A DNA stretch of 64,000 nt from Rhizobium leguminosarum (GCF_017876795.1 NZ_JAGIOR010000002.1:744001-808000); one strand, 5' to 3'. Positions 8,468 to 17,180 are shown, counted from the first letter of the stretch. The notes: generated by a model not told the origin, from the sequence alone. Made by a program: numbers and translations.

Positions 8468-9927
8468 CTGACAACTCCTTCCGCCAAGGCGACGAAATAG
8501 TCGGGGAAGACGCCCATCGCCACCGACAGGATGGCGGTCGCAACCAGCGGGATCGTCATCATCGGAATTTCACGGATCGTCGCCGGGCTCCCTTGCGCCT
8601 CCGTCCCGAAAAAGGCGATATAGCTGACCGGCAGGAAATAGGCGGCGTTGAGGACCGAACTCGCCAGGAGCACGATCAGGAACGCGATTTCCCCCGCCTC
8701 CACCGCGCCTCGCGCCAGATACCACTTGCTCACGAACCCCGCAGTCGGTGGCACACCGATCATGCTGAGTGAGCCGATGAAGAACGCCCCCATCGTCCAG
8801 GGCAACCTGCGGCCGATACCAGCCATGTCGCTGATGTTGCGCTTACCAGACGCGCAATAGATCGAGCCGGCGCAGAAAAACAGGGTGATCTTTGAGAATG
8901 CATGCGCCGCGATGTGGATGATCCCGCCGACCATCGCGACCGGCGAGAGCAGAACTGCGCCCAGCACGATGTAGGAGAGCTGGCTGACCGTCGAATAGGC
9001 GAGCCGCGCCTTCAGGTCGTCCCGCGTCAGGGCGTAGACCGACGCCATCAGGATCGTGAACGAGACCAGATAGGCCGTGGCGATGCCGAGTCCTAGCCCG
9101 TCCACCAGCCCCGTGCCGAAGACATGGAACACCAGCCGCAGCACGCAGAACACGCCCATCTTGACCACGGCCACCGCATGCAGGAGCGCACTGACCGGTG
9201 TCGGCGCCACCATCGCGGCAGGCAGCCATGCGTGCATCGGCATCACCGCAGCCTTGGCGAAGCCGAACAGGTAGCAGAAATAGACGACTGTCAGCAGCGC
9301 CGCCGAAGCATCGCTCCCTGCCAGCAGGCCCCCCGGCACAAAGTCGAGCGATCCCGCAATGTGGTAGGTCAGCGCCAGCGCGGCGAGAAGCATGCTTTTT
9401 GACGCCCCCATCAAATAGACGAGGTACTTGCGGCTGCCCGTCCATCCCTCTTCGTCTTCGTGGTGGTAAACGAGCGGATAGGTAACAAGGGTGAGCATCT
9501 CGTAGAAGATCACCAGCGTGAACAGATTGGCGGCGAAGGCGCCTCCGACCGCCGCCGCGAGACTGGCCGCAAAGCAGGCGAAGAACCGGGTCTGCGCATG
9601 CTCGTTCAAGTGCCGCATGTAGCCGATGGAATAGATCGCCGCGACAATCCACAGCAGCGACGAGACGGTGGCAAACACCATGCCGAGCGCATCGACCCGG
9701 AAAGCGAAGTCAATCCCCGGCAGAACCTCAAACAGGCGGCATTCGACCGTCCCGCCCGCCAGCACCGCGGGCGCCATCGACACGACAATTGCGAACATGG
9801 CGATTGCCGCCAACGGCGAGACGATATCGCGGAGTTTCTCGCGGTTGTTCAGAAGGAGAACTGCAAGGGCCGCCAGGCCGGCGACGGCGACGGCAAGCAG
9901 CGGCCGGATCGATATCACCGGGTCCAA
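8464..9927 (-). CDS. MrpD/NuoM-like antiporter subunit (fourth pumping subunit)
   Basis: This 487-residue polytopic protein belongs to the proton antiporter family. Visible motifs include VIFYEMLTLVTYPLVYH, FGFAKAAVMPMHAWLPAAMVA and RLAYSTVSQLSYIVLG, matching MrpD/NuoM helices with the functional lysine and glutamate. The start is a TTG at 9927, supported by AAAGGA seven to eight bases upstream and spacing of four bases from the nuoK stop; a GTG four codons in is an alternative. With the NuoL-like protein, NuoM and NuoN, this makes four antiporter-like subunits in one operon. Confidence 0.85.
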   Translation of the reverse strand: MDPVISIRPLLAVAVAGLAALAVLLLNNREKLRDIVSPLAAIAMFAIVVSMAPAVLAGGTVECRLFEVLPGIDFAFRVDALGMVFATVSSLLWIVAAIYSIGYMRHLNEHAQTRFFACFAASLAAAVGGAFAANLFTLVIFYEMLTLVTYPLVYHHEDEEGWTGSRKYLVYLMGASKSMLLAALALTYHIAGSLDFVPGGLLAGSDASAALLTVVYFCYLFGFAKAAVMPMHAWLPAAMVAPTPVSALLHAVAVVKMGVFCVLRLVFHVFGTGLVDGLGLGIATAYLVSFTILMASVYALTRDDLKARLAYSTVSQLSYIVLGAVLLSPVAMVGGIIHIAAHAFSKITLFFCAGSIYCASGKRNISDMAGIGRRLPWTMGAFFIGSLSMIGVPPTAGFVSKWYLARGAVEAGEIAFLIVLLASSVLNAAYFLPVSYIAFFGTEAQGSPATIREIPMMTIPLVATAILSVAMGVFPDYFVALAEGVVR

Positions 9928-9931
9928 GCCA

Positions 9932-10234
9932 CTATCCTTTCATCATGGTCACGTCGTCGACCTTGAGGGTGGATTTGTTCCTCACGAGGGCGACCAGGAT
10001 GCCGAGGGCGACGGCAACCTCCGCCGCGGTGATTGCGATGACGAAGATCGCGAAAATCTGCCCGCGGAAATCGGCGTGGTAACGTCCGAAAGCGATGAAA
10101 TTGATGTTGACCGAGTTGAGCATCAACTCCAGCGACATCAGCACGACCAGAATATTGCGCCTGAGCAGCACGCCCGCCGCTCCGATCACGAACAGCGCCA
10201 CTCCGAGCAAAATATACCACCAGAGCGGAACCAT
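9932..10234 (-). CDS. nuoK: NADH-quinone oxidoreductase subunit K
   Basis: NuoK is a 100-residue three-helix subunit of the membrane arm. It carries the conserved glutamates in [15 protein letters not shown] and [12 protein letters not shown]. The ATG at 10234 overlaps the nuoJ stop (TGATG); a GTG at 10237 would add one residue. Confidence 0.94.
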   Translation of the reverse strand: MVPLWWYILLGVALFVIGAAGVLLRRNILVVLMSLELMLNSVNINFIAFGRYHADFRGQIFAIFVIAITAAEVAVALGILVALVRNKSTLKVDDVTMMKG

Positions 10235-10734
10235 CACCCCTGCTCCTTCTGCGCCAGCACGATGGCCCCGACCAGGGCGGCCAGCAGGATGACGGACGCA
10301 ACTTCAAACGGCAGGAGATAGTCGGCAAACAGTGTTGTGCTGAGCTGCCTGACCTGATCGCCACCGCGCACGGTGACGGGCTCCGTGAGAGAAAAGCGGC
10401 CGCTCCAGAGCACCAGCGCAAGCATCTCGATCCCAAGCAGGACGAGCAACACCAGAGCCGGCATGTTGCCGCCCGGCAAGAACCGTTGCAAGACCGCTTC
10501 GCGCACATCGATCATCATGATCACGAAGACGAACAGGACCATGATCGCGCCGACATAGACGAAGATCTGGATGACCGCGAGCAGCGGCGCCTCGAGCAAG
10601 ACGAAGATTGCCGATATCTGCAGGAAGCACGCCATCAACGCCAATGCGCTGTGAACCGGATTGCGCGCCATGACCAGCGTCAAGGCGGTGATCACGGACC
10701 CCGTAGCGAACAGAAGAAAGAACCCCTGATCCAT
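10234..10734 (-). CDS. nuoJ: NADH-quinone oxidoreductase subunit J
   Basis: NuoJ is a five-helix membrane subunit. The ATG at 10734 ([10 protein letters not shown]) gives 166 residues. The family signature [17 protein letters not shown] is followed by [20 protein letters not shown]. It is the first gene of the operon on the minus strand, with a long non-coding region upstream, so the promoter should lie at about 10.75-10.9 kb. Confidence 0.93.
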   Translation of the reverse strand: MDQGFFLLFATGSVITALTLVMARNPVHSALALMACFLQISAIFVLLEAPLLAVIQIFVYVGAIMVLFVFVIMMIDVREAVLQRFLPGGNMPALVLLVLLGIEMLALVLWSGRFSLTEPVTVRGGDQVRQLSTTLFADYLLPFEVASVILLAALVGAIVLAQKEQG

Positions 10735-10819
10735 CGACGCCGACCCTCCGGCGCCAACTGTCACTCGGCGCGAAACGGCCGGGTCTGAGATGGCGCCGCA
10801 ACTTCCGATGCGTTCACAA

Positions 10820-10848
10820 ATTGTGCCCTAAGATCGAATTTTTCACAA
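10820..10848 (-). promoter_or_regulatory. Candidate promoter of the nuo operon
   Basis: On the minus strand TTGTGA (10848-10843) is followed after 17 bases by CACAAT (10825-10820), about 85 bases before the nuoJ ATG. Each hexamer matches the sigma-70-type consensus at only four of six positions. The -10 region overlaps a short palindrome, CACAAATTGTG (10815-10825), that could bind a regulator. Weak, position-supported prediction. Confidence 0.3.
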
Positions 10849-11118
10849 GATTATTGTCATCGGCGGAGCAATATCAGGCCGGTCTGGGGCGCGACCGCCG
10901 GCTAAAGATCAGACTGACGTGGATAAGTGCCGCATCACTGCACCAGTTCGATCTCGCCCGGCTTCCAAGGGTAGCGTCGCCTTGACATTTTCGGCGGTAT
11001 TTACAGGCATGAGCCCGAACCCGCCGACCGATATTACGACGCTGAGGTTTAAGCGTCATCGTTTTCCCGCCGAGATTATAGCGCATACGGTTAGCTGTAT
11101 TTCCGCTTTCCGCTGAGC

Positions 11119-11159
11119 CGCCTTGGCTCGGGCCTGACGACTATGTTGTAAATACTCGG
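11119..11159 (+). repeat. 41-base repeat, copy 1 (putative shared promoter or operator)
   Basis: This segment matches 12401-12441 at about 35 of 41 positions and includes the invariant core ACTATGTTGTAAAT. It lies about 62 bases upstream of the hydrolase gene in the same orientation. TTGGCT and TGTAAA within it are separated by 18 bases and could act as -35 and -10 elements. The second copy stands upstream of a LysR gene, so a common regulator is plausible. Confidence 0.55.
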
Positions 11160-11220
11160 CTGAAGCCTGATTACATCAATTCACACTTGGAGGCCGGACG
11201 TTCGATCCGGTTGCGCAGTC

Positions 11221-12030
11221 ATGCTTTCTATCGAGACAGGTAAATTCCTCGAACGCATTCCATTCGCCAAAGTCGGCACCGACCCGGATCCCATTCTGGT
11301 GATCAACGGTGGACAAGGCTTCATGATGGCGCCCGACGACGCGCGGATATCAAAGGATGCTCGGCGCCTGGCGCGCGTGCTGCCGGGCGACCGGAGTTTC
11401 GTCCTTTTCGGGTATGATCCCGACGCTACTGAGGTGTCAGTCGACGACCTCGCCAACGATGTGTCGAAAGTCATCGACCAGCATCTCGGCGGCAGAGCCG
11501 ACGTCGTGGGCATCTCATATGGAGGCGTTGTCGCATCTCACCTCGCCGTGCGCTCGCCGCAGAACATCAACAAGCTCGTCTTGATGTCCAGCGCCCCATG
11601 GTTCTCGGTCGAGGGGAAACGTCGGCTTCGGCGGCAGATCGACCTCATCCATGCCGGAGAGCTGAATCTGCTCTTGAGAGAATTCACGACCATGTTCCGG
11701 CGCCCATGGCTCAATCTCCTCGTCGGATTGCGAGTGCGACTGGGCGGGAACCGCATGGTCCAGCGTCTCGGCAAGCTCGAGGTTGTCCTTCGGTATCTTG
11801 AGGCAATGCTCAAAAGTGAACTTGCTGTCGATGGCTCAACTTTCCAAGGGATTCCCACGCTTGTTATTGTTGGAAGCCGGGATCCGTTCTTCGCCGAGGC
11901 CGTGGTTGAGGCTGGTATTCGTGCGCCAAATCTCCAGACCTCGATGTTCGAAGGGGAGACTCATATGGTTCCGGTGGAGCGCGACAAGGCCGTGAAGCAG
12001 ATTGTCTCGACCTTCCTCGGCTCTCGCTGA
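11221..12030 (+). CDS. Alpha/beta-hydrolase fold protein
   Basis: This 269-residue protein has a classical alpha/beta-hydrolase fold. A short GGQGF oxyanion-type loop lies near residue 31, and the nucleophile elbow GISYGG places Ser99. A late aspartate (GSRDPFF) and histidine (GETHMVP) complete a plausible triad. There is no signal peptide. The substrate cannot be inferred. It stands alone on plus behind one copy of the 41-base repeat and may belong to the same regulon as the LysR gene at 12494. Confidence 0.8.
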   Translation: MLSIETGKFLERIPFAKVGTDPDPILVINGGQGFMMAPDDARISKDARRLARVLPGDRSFVLFGYDPDATEVSVDDLANDVSKVIDQHLGGRADVVGISYGGVVASHLAVRSPQNINKLVLMSSAPWFSVEGKRRLRRQIDLIHAGELNLLLREFTTMFRRPWLNLLVGLRVRLGGNRMVQRLGKLEVVLRYLEAMLKSELAVDGSTFQGIPTLVIVGSRDPFFAEAVVEAGIRAPNLQTSMFEGETHMVPVERDKAVKQIVSTFLGSR

Positions 12031-12182
12031 TCATTGCCGTTGTGTTGGGGTGGTGGCCTCTTCCGCGCCGCCAGAATAGGACCCGCCCCCGCGGTCAGCA
12101 CGGGAGCCGCGCGCCGGCTCCCTGCCCAATACCATGGCGGCGGCGTCCCGCAGCTCGAGCCTTCGATGCTGCCGGTCGTCTC

Positions 12183-12368
12183 TCAGGCGTCAGATTTCAG
12201 CTTGCCGCCGACCGCCCAGGAATCCTTGGCGATCTCGGTGATCAGGATTTCCAGCGACTCGGGCGGGCACGCCAGCGTTTCGACGGCGGCCTTGGTCGCT
12301 TCGCGGGCGAAGGCGCGTTTCTGATCGTCGGTGCGGCCGGGATGCATCTGCAGGTGAAGAATAGGCAT
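12183..12368 (-). CDS. 4-oxalocrotonate tautomerase family protein
   Basis: This small 61-residue protein has proline directly after the initiator methionine (MPILHLQMHPGRTDDQKR), the catalytic residue of the tautomerase superfamily once methionine is removed. Length and the pattern AREATKAAVETL fit the 4-OT family. It is transcribed divergently from the LysR gene at 12494, which is its likely regulator. The substrate is unknown. Confidence 0.8.
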   Translation of the reverse strand: MPILHLQMHPGRTDDQKRAFAREATKAAVETLACPPESLEILITEIAKDSWAVGGKLKSDA

Positions 12369-12400
12369 GTTTTCTCCTTGGTCATGTTGGCAATGTCCGT

Positions 12401-12441
12401 CGCCTTGGCGCGGGCGTGACCACTATGTTGTAAATGCTGAG
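12401..12441 (+). repeat. 41-base repeat, copy 2 (between tautomerase and lysR)
   Basis: This is the second copy of the element at 11119-11159, about 85% identical, lying 53 bases before the LysR start and 33 bases before the divergent tautomerase start. The position suits a LysR-type operator or promoter serving both directions. Function is inferred from position and duplication only. Confidence 0.55.
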
Positions 12442-12493
12442 GTTGATAAATAAGCTCTCGGTATCGTCATTCAAAACCAACAGGTAGGTAATC

Positions 12494-13378
12494 ATGGACA
12501 AGCTGGCCGGCATGGCGATGTTCGTCAGGGTCATCGACAACGGCAGTTTCGCGGCGGCGGCAGGGATCGCGCAGGTGTCGCCTGCCATGGTTGCCAAGCA
12601 CATCAAGACCATCGAGACCCGGCTCGGGGCAAAGCTGATCCATCGCACCACGCGACGCCATCAGCTCACAGAGGTCGGCCAGCTCTATTACGAGCGCTGC
12701 AAACGCGCGCTTTCCGAAGTGGCGCTGGCCGAGGCTTCAGCGAGCGAGCTGCAATCGGCGCCGCGCGGCCGGCTTCGCGTGGTGGCACCGGTCAGCTTCG
12801 GGACGCAGGTCCTGGTGCCGGCACTGATCGATTACCAGAACGCCTATCCCGACGTCAGCGTCGAGCTATCGCTCGACAATAATGTCCATGACCTCGTCGG
12901 CGAGGGGTTCGAGCTCGGCATCCATATCGGCCCGCTCTCAGACAGCAGCCTGGTCGCCCGCCCGCTGACGCCCTACCGGCGGATTCTCGCTGCCTCGCCT
13001 GATTATCTCGGCCGCCATGGCCGGCCGGCCTCGCCTGAGGCGCTGACAAACCATCTCTGCCTCGGCCACTCCTATTGGCGCCTGCAGGATCGCTGGCACC
13101 TGGTCGGACCGGGCGGCGAAATGCGCGATGTGTTGATTTCCGGAAAATTCTCCACCAACCAGGGTGCAGCCCTTCGCATGGCAGCGCTCAGCGGCGCGGG
13201 AATTGTTCTTCAGCCCGAACTGCTGCTCGCCGCCGATATCGCCGAAGGACGGCTTGAGCAGGTGCTGCCGGAATGGTCCTACAAGCCTGTTCCGATGTCC
13301 CTCGTCTATGCGCCCAACCGTCGGCCGACAGCGATGTTGCGGACGGTGATCGATTTCCTGGTGGAACGGTTTGGCTAG
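12494..13378 (+). CDS. LysR family transcriptional regulator
   Basis: This 294-residue regulator has an N-terminal winged helix-turn-helix (about residues 5-62, MAMFVRVIDNGSFAAAA through RLGAKLIHRTTRR) and a C-terminal substrate-binding domain from about residue 90. It is of the LTTR subgroup often found next to short-chain dehydrogenases and isochorismatases. Placed divergently from the tautomerase gene, it most likely controls that gene. The inducer cannot be named. Confidence 0.9.
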   Translation: MDKLAGMAMFVRVIDNGSFAAAAGIAQVSPAMVAKHIKTIETRLGAKLIHRTTRRHQLTEVGQLYYERCKRALSEVALAEASASELQSAPRGRLRVVAPVSFGTQVLVPALIDYQNAYPDVSVELSLDNNVHDLVGEGFELGIHIGPLSDSSLVARPLTPYRRILAASPDYLGRHGRPASPEALTNHLCLGHSYWRLQDRWHLVGPGGEMRDVLISGKFSTNQGAALRMAALSGAGIVLQPELLLAADIAEGRLEQVLPEWSYKPVPMSLVYAPNRRPTAMLRTVIDFLVERFG

Positions 13379-13389
13379 CGACGCTCGGT

Positions 13390-13925
13390 CAAGGCCGACG
13401 GCCGCTACACCGCGGAGGCCTATAAGCTCGCGCCCGCAGCCGAGAAGTTAAAGTTAGGCCATCCGCTGAACGGCAAGACGTTCAAAGTGCACCTCGACGG
13501 CACGAGCCTTCTGCCCTTCCTCAAGGGTGAGGTGGACACATCGCCACGCCAGGAGTTTCTCTATTGGAGCGATGACGGGGACCTGATGGCGATCCGCGTG
13601 CGGGACTGGAAGGTCACTTTCCTAGAACAGGACACCGAGATCTCGCCTCAGATGCGATGCCTGTCGGCGTCTGGCAGGGGCAATTCACAAGCTGCGCGTG
13701 CCGAACCTATACAATCTGCGCGCCGATCCCTTCGAGCGAGGACCCACGAGCATATACTACCCCGACTGGCAGATACGGCATGTGTTCGTCCAGGTACCGA
13801 TACAGGCCATCGTCGCGAAGTATCTGGAAAGCTTCAAGGAGTTCCCACCGCGCGCCAAGGCGGCGAGCTTTACCGTCGGTGACGTCATGGAAAAAATCAC
13901 GACGGCAAGCCCAAGCCAGAATTAG
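13390..13925 (+). pseudogene. Sulfatase (arylsulfatase-type), 5'-truncated and frameshifted remnant
   Basis: Only the C-terminal part of a sulfatase remains. One frame reads VHLDGTSLLPFLKGE and EFLYWSDDGDLMAIRVRDWK (13487-13650). The sequence then shifts frame near 13650 and again near 13690 before reading NLYNLRADPFERG and the family's C-terminal PPRAKAASF. No start region or catalytic CxPxR segment is present. It begins almost directly after the LysR stop, so the break that removed the 5' part lies there. Confidence 0.75.
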
Positions 13926-14268
13926 GCGGCCAGCGGCACGTGGCCGGCTACCGTTAACGTGCTGCTGGCCACCACAGGTGGTCGCAGATCATATTCGCCA
14001 GCGTCTGCAACGCTCTGGACGGCGATGTTCGGCGCGACCATTGTAAAGGGCAGGAAAGTGGCGCAACCGCGACTTCGAGCGTGGTTGCCGGCAATGTCTG
14101 CTTTCAAGCGGTGGCAAAGCTCACCTCTACGGCCGACACGAGGGCGCTTTGCTGATCGGCCGCTTCCGACCCATAGCGGCCGCAAATGGCTTTGAGGGGC
14201 AACATTCCTTATAGTCGCTCCCAGTGCCGGCAATAGAGCGCCGGTCGCGCTCCGCGAGGTGAACGAAT
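13926..14268. other. Non-coding stretch after the sulfatase remnant
   Basis: 343 bases. Several short reading frames exist on both strands, but none resembles a known family or has a supported start. I see nothing functional in it. Confidence 0.5.
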
Positions 14269-14715
14269 ATGTTGAAGCTTCCGCCACCGATATGGGCGCT
14301 TCTCTTCTTGATCCTCACTGCGGGCGCCAGCTACTTGGCCGGGTTGCCCGCCGTACCTTGGGTACATAGCCTCTTCGTCGGGATCGGGCTCATCGCGGTC
14401 AGTTTCATTGCTCCAGTTTGGGCCTTGATACTGTTCCGACGTGAGGGCACCCAGGTCAATCCCACCTCGGAAACCAACAACAAGCTGGTCACCGGCGGAC
14501 CTTTTCAGTTCACCCGCAATCCCATGTATCTGGGCCTCGTCGTCCTCAGCCTCGGTGTGGCTGTGGCGACGGGCGCTATTCTTATGTTCGTCGCCCCCCT
14601 CTTGGTGTTTGCTACCGCCAATTGGGTCCACATCCCCTTCGAGGAAGCCAAGATGCGCCGCCAGTTCGGCCCGGCTTTCGACGACTACGCGCGTAACGTG
14701 AGAAGGTGGCTTTAG
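14269..14715 (+). CDS. Isoprenylcysteine carboxyl methyltransferase (ICMT)-like membrane protein
   Basis: This 148-residue integral membrane protein has four hydrophobic segments. The family signature TGGPFQFTRNPMYLGLVV (about residues 76-93) and the C-terminal EEAKMRRQFGPAFDDYARNVRRW match the ICMT/phospholipid methyltransferase-like family, which methylates small or lipid substrates using S-adenosylmethionine. The substrate is unknown. It stands alone among relics with no obvious operon partner. Confidence 0.8.
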   Translation: MLKLPPPIWALLFLILTAGASYLAGLPAVPWVHSLFVGIGLIAVSFIAPVWALILFRREGTQVNPTSETNNKLVTGGPFQFTRNPMYLGLVVLSLGVAVATGAILMFVAPLLVFATANWVHIPFEEAKMRRQFGPAFDDYARNVRRWL

Positions 14716-14865
14716 AGCCTCGCTTGTTTCGGCTGCGCGACAAAGCAGGTACTATGGTTTGGCGTCCGGAATGGCTGCTTGCCGCCCATACAGGAGGTGG
14801 CTCAGGCGTCCAGCGGAACGTCGGCTTTGGACATTCCGCTCGACTTATCTAAATGGCCGGAATGA

Positions 14866-15263
14866 GGGCGCGAAGCAGTCTTTAAGTGATCCAACCTTGG
14901 ATGGCTCCCCTTGGGCCGAAAGCGGCGGATTATCTCGGCCGGAAAGTGCTGAAGCGGTCACACCCATTGTTTTCAAGGTCATGCTGATAGAAATCGCGGA
15001 TAGCCATCGCCATCGCATTTGCCGGTGATGAAAGGTGATCCGGGGGAATTGTCGTCTTCGTCTCGATAAGACTTGCGCCGCGGTGCAGCAGCCTCGGCCT
15101 CAGGCGACTGACCATCCACCGTCCACCAGCAGGTTGGCGCCGGTGATCAGGCTCGCAGCCGGCGATGCCAGGAAGACGACGGCGCCCACCACATCATCGG
15201 TTTCACCGATCCGGCCGAGAGGAATGTGATCGAGTGTCGCTTTGCGATTGTCGGCAGCGGATC
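14866..15263. repeat. Degenerate duplicate of the region at 19793-20124
   Basis: Long stretches match 19793-20124 in the same orientation, including the non-coding part (GGGCGCGAAGCAGTCTTTA) and the last 164 bases of the SDR gene. This copy carries extra bases in the middle (around 14985-15050). Its right edge is sharp at about 15263, where the similarity stops inside the SDR coding sequence. It marks an old segmental duplication or insertion scar. Confidence 0.8.
15100..15263 (-). pseudogene. 3'-terminal fragment of a short-chain dehydrogenase
   Basis: The 164 bases encode the last ~54 residues of the SDR found intact at 19961-20734, with only a few substitutions and ending in the same stop codon position (15100-15102). 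The rest of the gene, including the active site, is absent. It cannot encode an enzyme. Confidence 0.8.
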
Positions 15264-15302
15264 GCACATCCGCTGCCAGAGATGATCCAACGAGGGGTCT
15301 GC

Positions 15303-15635
15303 TTATTTTGCAGGGGCTTTGTAGGCAGATGCGATTTTGCCCGCCTTTTCTTGGGCGGCCTTGAATTCCGCCCCCGTGTATGCTCGCACGGTTTTGATAT
15401 TCGATACTGCTCCCGATGCGCCGACGACAAGAAGTGCGGGGATCAGGTCAACACCGTCGGGAAATTCCGCGACTATCATCCAGTCAGTTTCCCCGGTCGT
15501 GACGTAGAAAGAATGCTGTTTCCCGCCTGCTGCTTCCATGATGGCACGGGCCGCCGCTTCCCGGTCCGATGGATCGGCGATCATTCCCTTCGCTGCCGTG
15601 GCTGAATAGCACCCTGTGATTATGAACAGTGGCAT
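15303..15635 (-). CDS. GYD-domain protein
   Basis: This 110-residue protein matches the small GYD family: an N-terminal beta strand MPLFIITGCYS, then GGKQHSFYVTTGETDWMIVAEFPD, and a C-terminal region with the TRAYTGAEF-like motif (VRAYTGAEFKAA). The function of this ferredoxin-like-fold family is not established. It is isolated between gene relics on both sides but appears intact. Confidence 0.8.
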   Translation of the reverse strand: MPLFIITGCYSATAAKGMIADPSDREAAARAIMEAAGGKQHSFYVTTGETDWMIVAEFPDGVDLIPALLVVGASGAVSNIKTVRAYTGAEFKAAQEKAGKIASAYKAPAK

Positions 15636-16206
15636 AGGACATCCTCCCTCAACTATTGGGCAGATCGGGTGATCTGCCGCATATTCAATATCTCACATCT
15701 AGGCGTTCGCCGCGATCAGATAAACCGGAGTAAACCGGCGTACCTCGTGAGAAAGTCCCGCGCCGCCCTCTTCTCCGCCGAAACATCGAAGCCGACGACA
15801 AGGATGTCGGCGAAACTGCCGAAGGCCGGGCGCGCCACCTTTTCTTTCGGCGGCGCGATCCGGATACCCGCCGCGCATTGATCGAGCGCACACAAGGTGT
15901 GAGCGGCACATCGGATACAGAAGAGCGGCAGTCGAAAAGGTCGAACGCCGAATTTCCATTCCGCGCCTTCCTTCATCTTGAGTCTTGGCCGCGTCTCGCA
16001 CTTATCGGGCTCCGCTAGCGGCCCTCCTGGACAATGCTCGGTGCGAGATTGCACCGTCAGCGGGGGCTGGACGAGGGTGACCGTCAAGCCTCCTTCACTC
16101 CAGGAAGCTATTTGCTTTTTAGCTTCCTGAAGGTTGCTGCCGTTTTTGCAATGCATCCCGTCAAGGACTTGGCCGGCCGCTTTTCGTCAAGGTCCTTCTC
16201 CTCAAC
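15636..16206. other. Relic-rich region without a supported gene
   Basis: About 570 bases. A minus-strand frame at 15716-16156 could encode 146 residues but has no recognisable family and no good start. At the right end, 16184-16206 is identical over 23 bases to the interior of the SDR gene at 20388-20410. I regard the stretch as a mosaic of gene fragments. Confidence 0.45.
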
Positions 16207-16390
16207 GAAAATGTCGCCGCGCAGCTGGAGCATTTGGTCGAGCCTGGCGGCGTGGCGGCGTCGGGCAGGGCCTATGATGATCTCCAGGGCAAACTCAATT
16301 GGCCGCTCGATTTCACTGGCGAGCAGCAAGTCAGGAACATCGGCCGCCCGGTGCGCATGTATCGGCTGAGGCTCGACGGCAAACGAGCGC
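16207..16390 (+). pseudogene. Class III adenylate/guanylate cyclase, C-terminal fragment of the catalytic domain
   Basis: Reading on plus, the frame gives NVAAQLEHLVEPGGVAASG, AYDDLQGKL, GEQQVRNIGRPVRMYRLRL. This is the end of the class III nucleotide cyclase domain of rhizobial cyclases, where VAARLE and GE..vKNI.rPVr.Yrv are usual. Everything upstream, including the metal-binding aspartates, is missing, and family similarity ends near 16390. It is a fragment only. Confidence 0.7.
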
Positions 16391-16511
16391 ATCGGCCGCA
16401 TTCGCCTCAAGCCGGCCGTGCGCGCCACCGGGCCGGCGACGTGCAACAGCGATGGCTGGCCGGGAGAACTATGCCCAGCGCCACCTCGGTGGAGCTCGGC
16501 ATCGCCACGGT

Positions 16512-17126
16512 TTAAGCTTGCGTCAAGAATGCCTGCGTCGTGATCGCATTTGCATAGAAAGGTGCGATGTCGCTCAGGAACGAGGTCTGCTGTTCCCTGG
16601 TGAAGGCCGCCGACGCATCGTAGATGACGTTGGTGTGATAGCCGAGGTCGTGGGCGTTGCGCACGGTCGACTCGACGCACTGCCGCAGGGCGAAGCCCAT
16701 GACGTAGATGTCGAAGATCCGGTTATTGCGCAGATAGCTGTCGAGCGTCGTGGCAGCAAAAGCGCTGCTGCCGCCAGTGCGCTCGCTGATGACATATTCG
16801 CCGTCACGAGGCTCGAACCCTGGGAAAAAATCGGTCTGCTCGCCGAGGAACGAGCCATAGTCGCGCACCATCTTGCGCAGCCCGTACTTCCCTTCGCCCA
16901 GCACCCGGTAGTTCGGTTCAAGCACCATCCTGACATGGATGACCTCGATGTTGCGGCGACGGGCTTCTTCGAGGACCTTCTTCGAATTGGCGACCGCGGT
17001 GTCGATCTGCTCGCGGTCCTGGAACTGGCCGTTGATGCCGCCGGTGGGGGCCAGCCAGTCGTTCTGATATTCGATGAGGATCAGCGCGCTCCTGGCGCCG
17101 GCTTCGTGGGATGCGTGGTCGGTCAT
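16512..17126 (-). CDS. Isochorismatase-family cysteine hydrolase
   Basis: This 204-residue soluble protein has the isochorismatase fold. The catalytic aspartate is D23 (LIEYQND) and the nucleophile is C150 (GFALRQCVES). The lysine normally found in the third catalytic position appears replaced by arginine (R116, SERTGGSSAF), which is unusual. It is the third gene of an operon with an SDR and a glutathione transferase, controlled from the divergent AraC gene. The substrate is unknown. Confidence 0.85.
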   Translation of the reverse strand: MTDHASHEAGARSALILIEYQNDWLAPTGGINGQFQDREQIDTAVANSKKVLEEARRRNIEVIHVRMVLEPNYRVLGEGKYGLRKMVRDYGSFLGEQTDFFPGFEPRDGEYVISERTGGSSAFAATTLDSYLRNNRIFDIYVMGFALRQCVESTVRNAHDLGYHTNVIYDASAAFTREQQTSFLSDIAPFYANAITTQAFLTQA

Positions 17127-17180
17127 GATGTTACTCCTTTGTTTGGATGATGTTCGGGGCGCTCGCCCCTGCAGTCGGCG

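Larger units (their letters stand above)
10735..11220. other. Divergent intergenic region between nuoJ and the hydrolase gene
   Basis: 486 bases with no convincing gene. It contains the candidate nuo promoter and, near its right end, one copy of a 41-base repeat that recurs at 12401. Otherwise I see nothing coding in it. Confidence 0.6.

Noticed and set aside
15716..16156. Possible 146-residue minus-strand protein
   Set aside because: No supported start, no recognised family, and surrounded by gene relics; kept only as a note in the region entry.
16108..16680. 190-residue minus-strand frame including a VEEKDLDE segment
   Set aside because: The segment is the SDR relic read on its coding strand; the rest is antisense to the cyclase relic and the isochorismatase gene.
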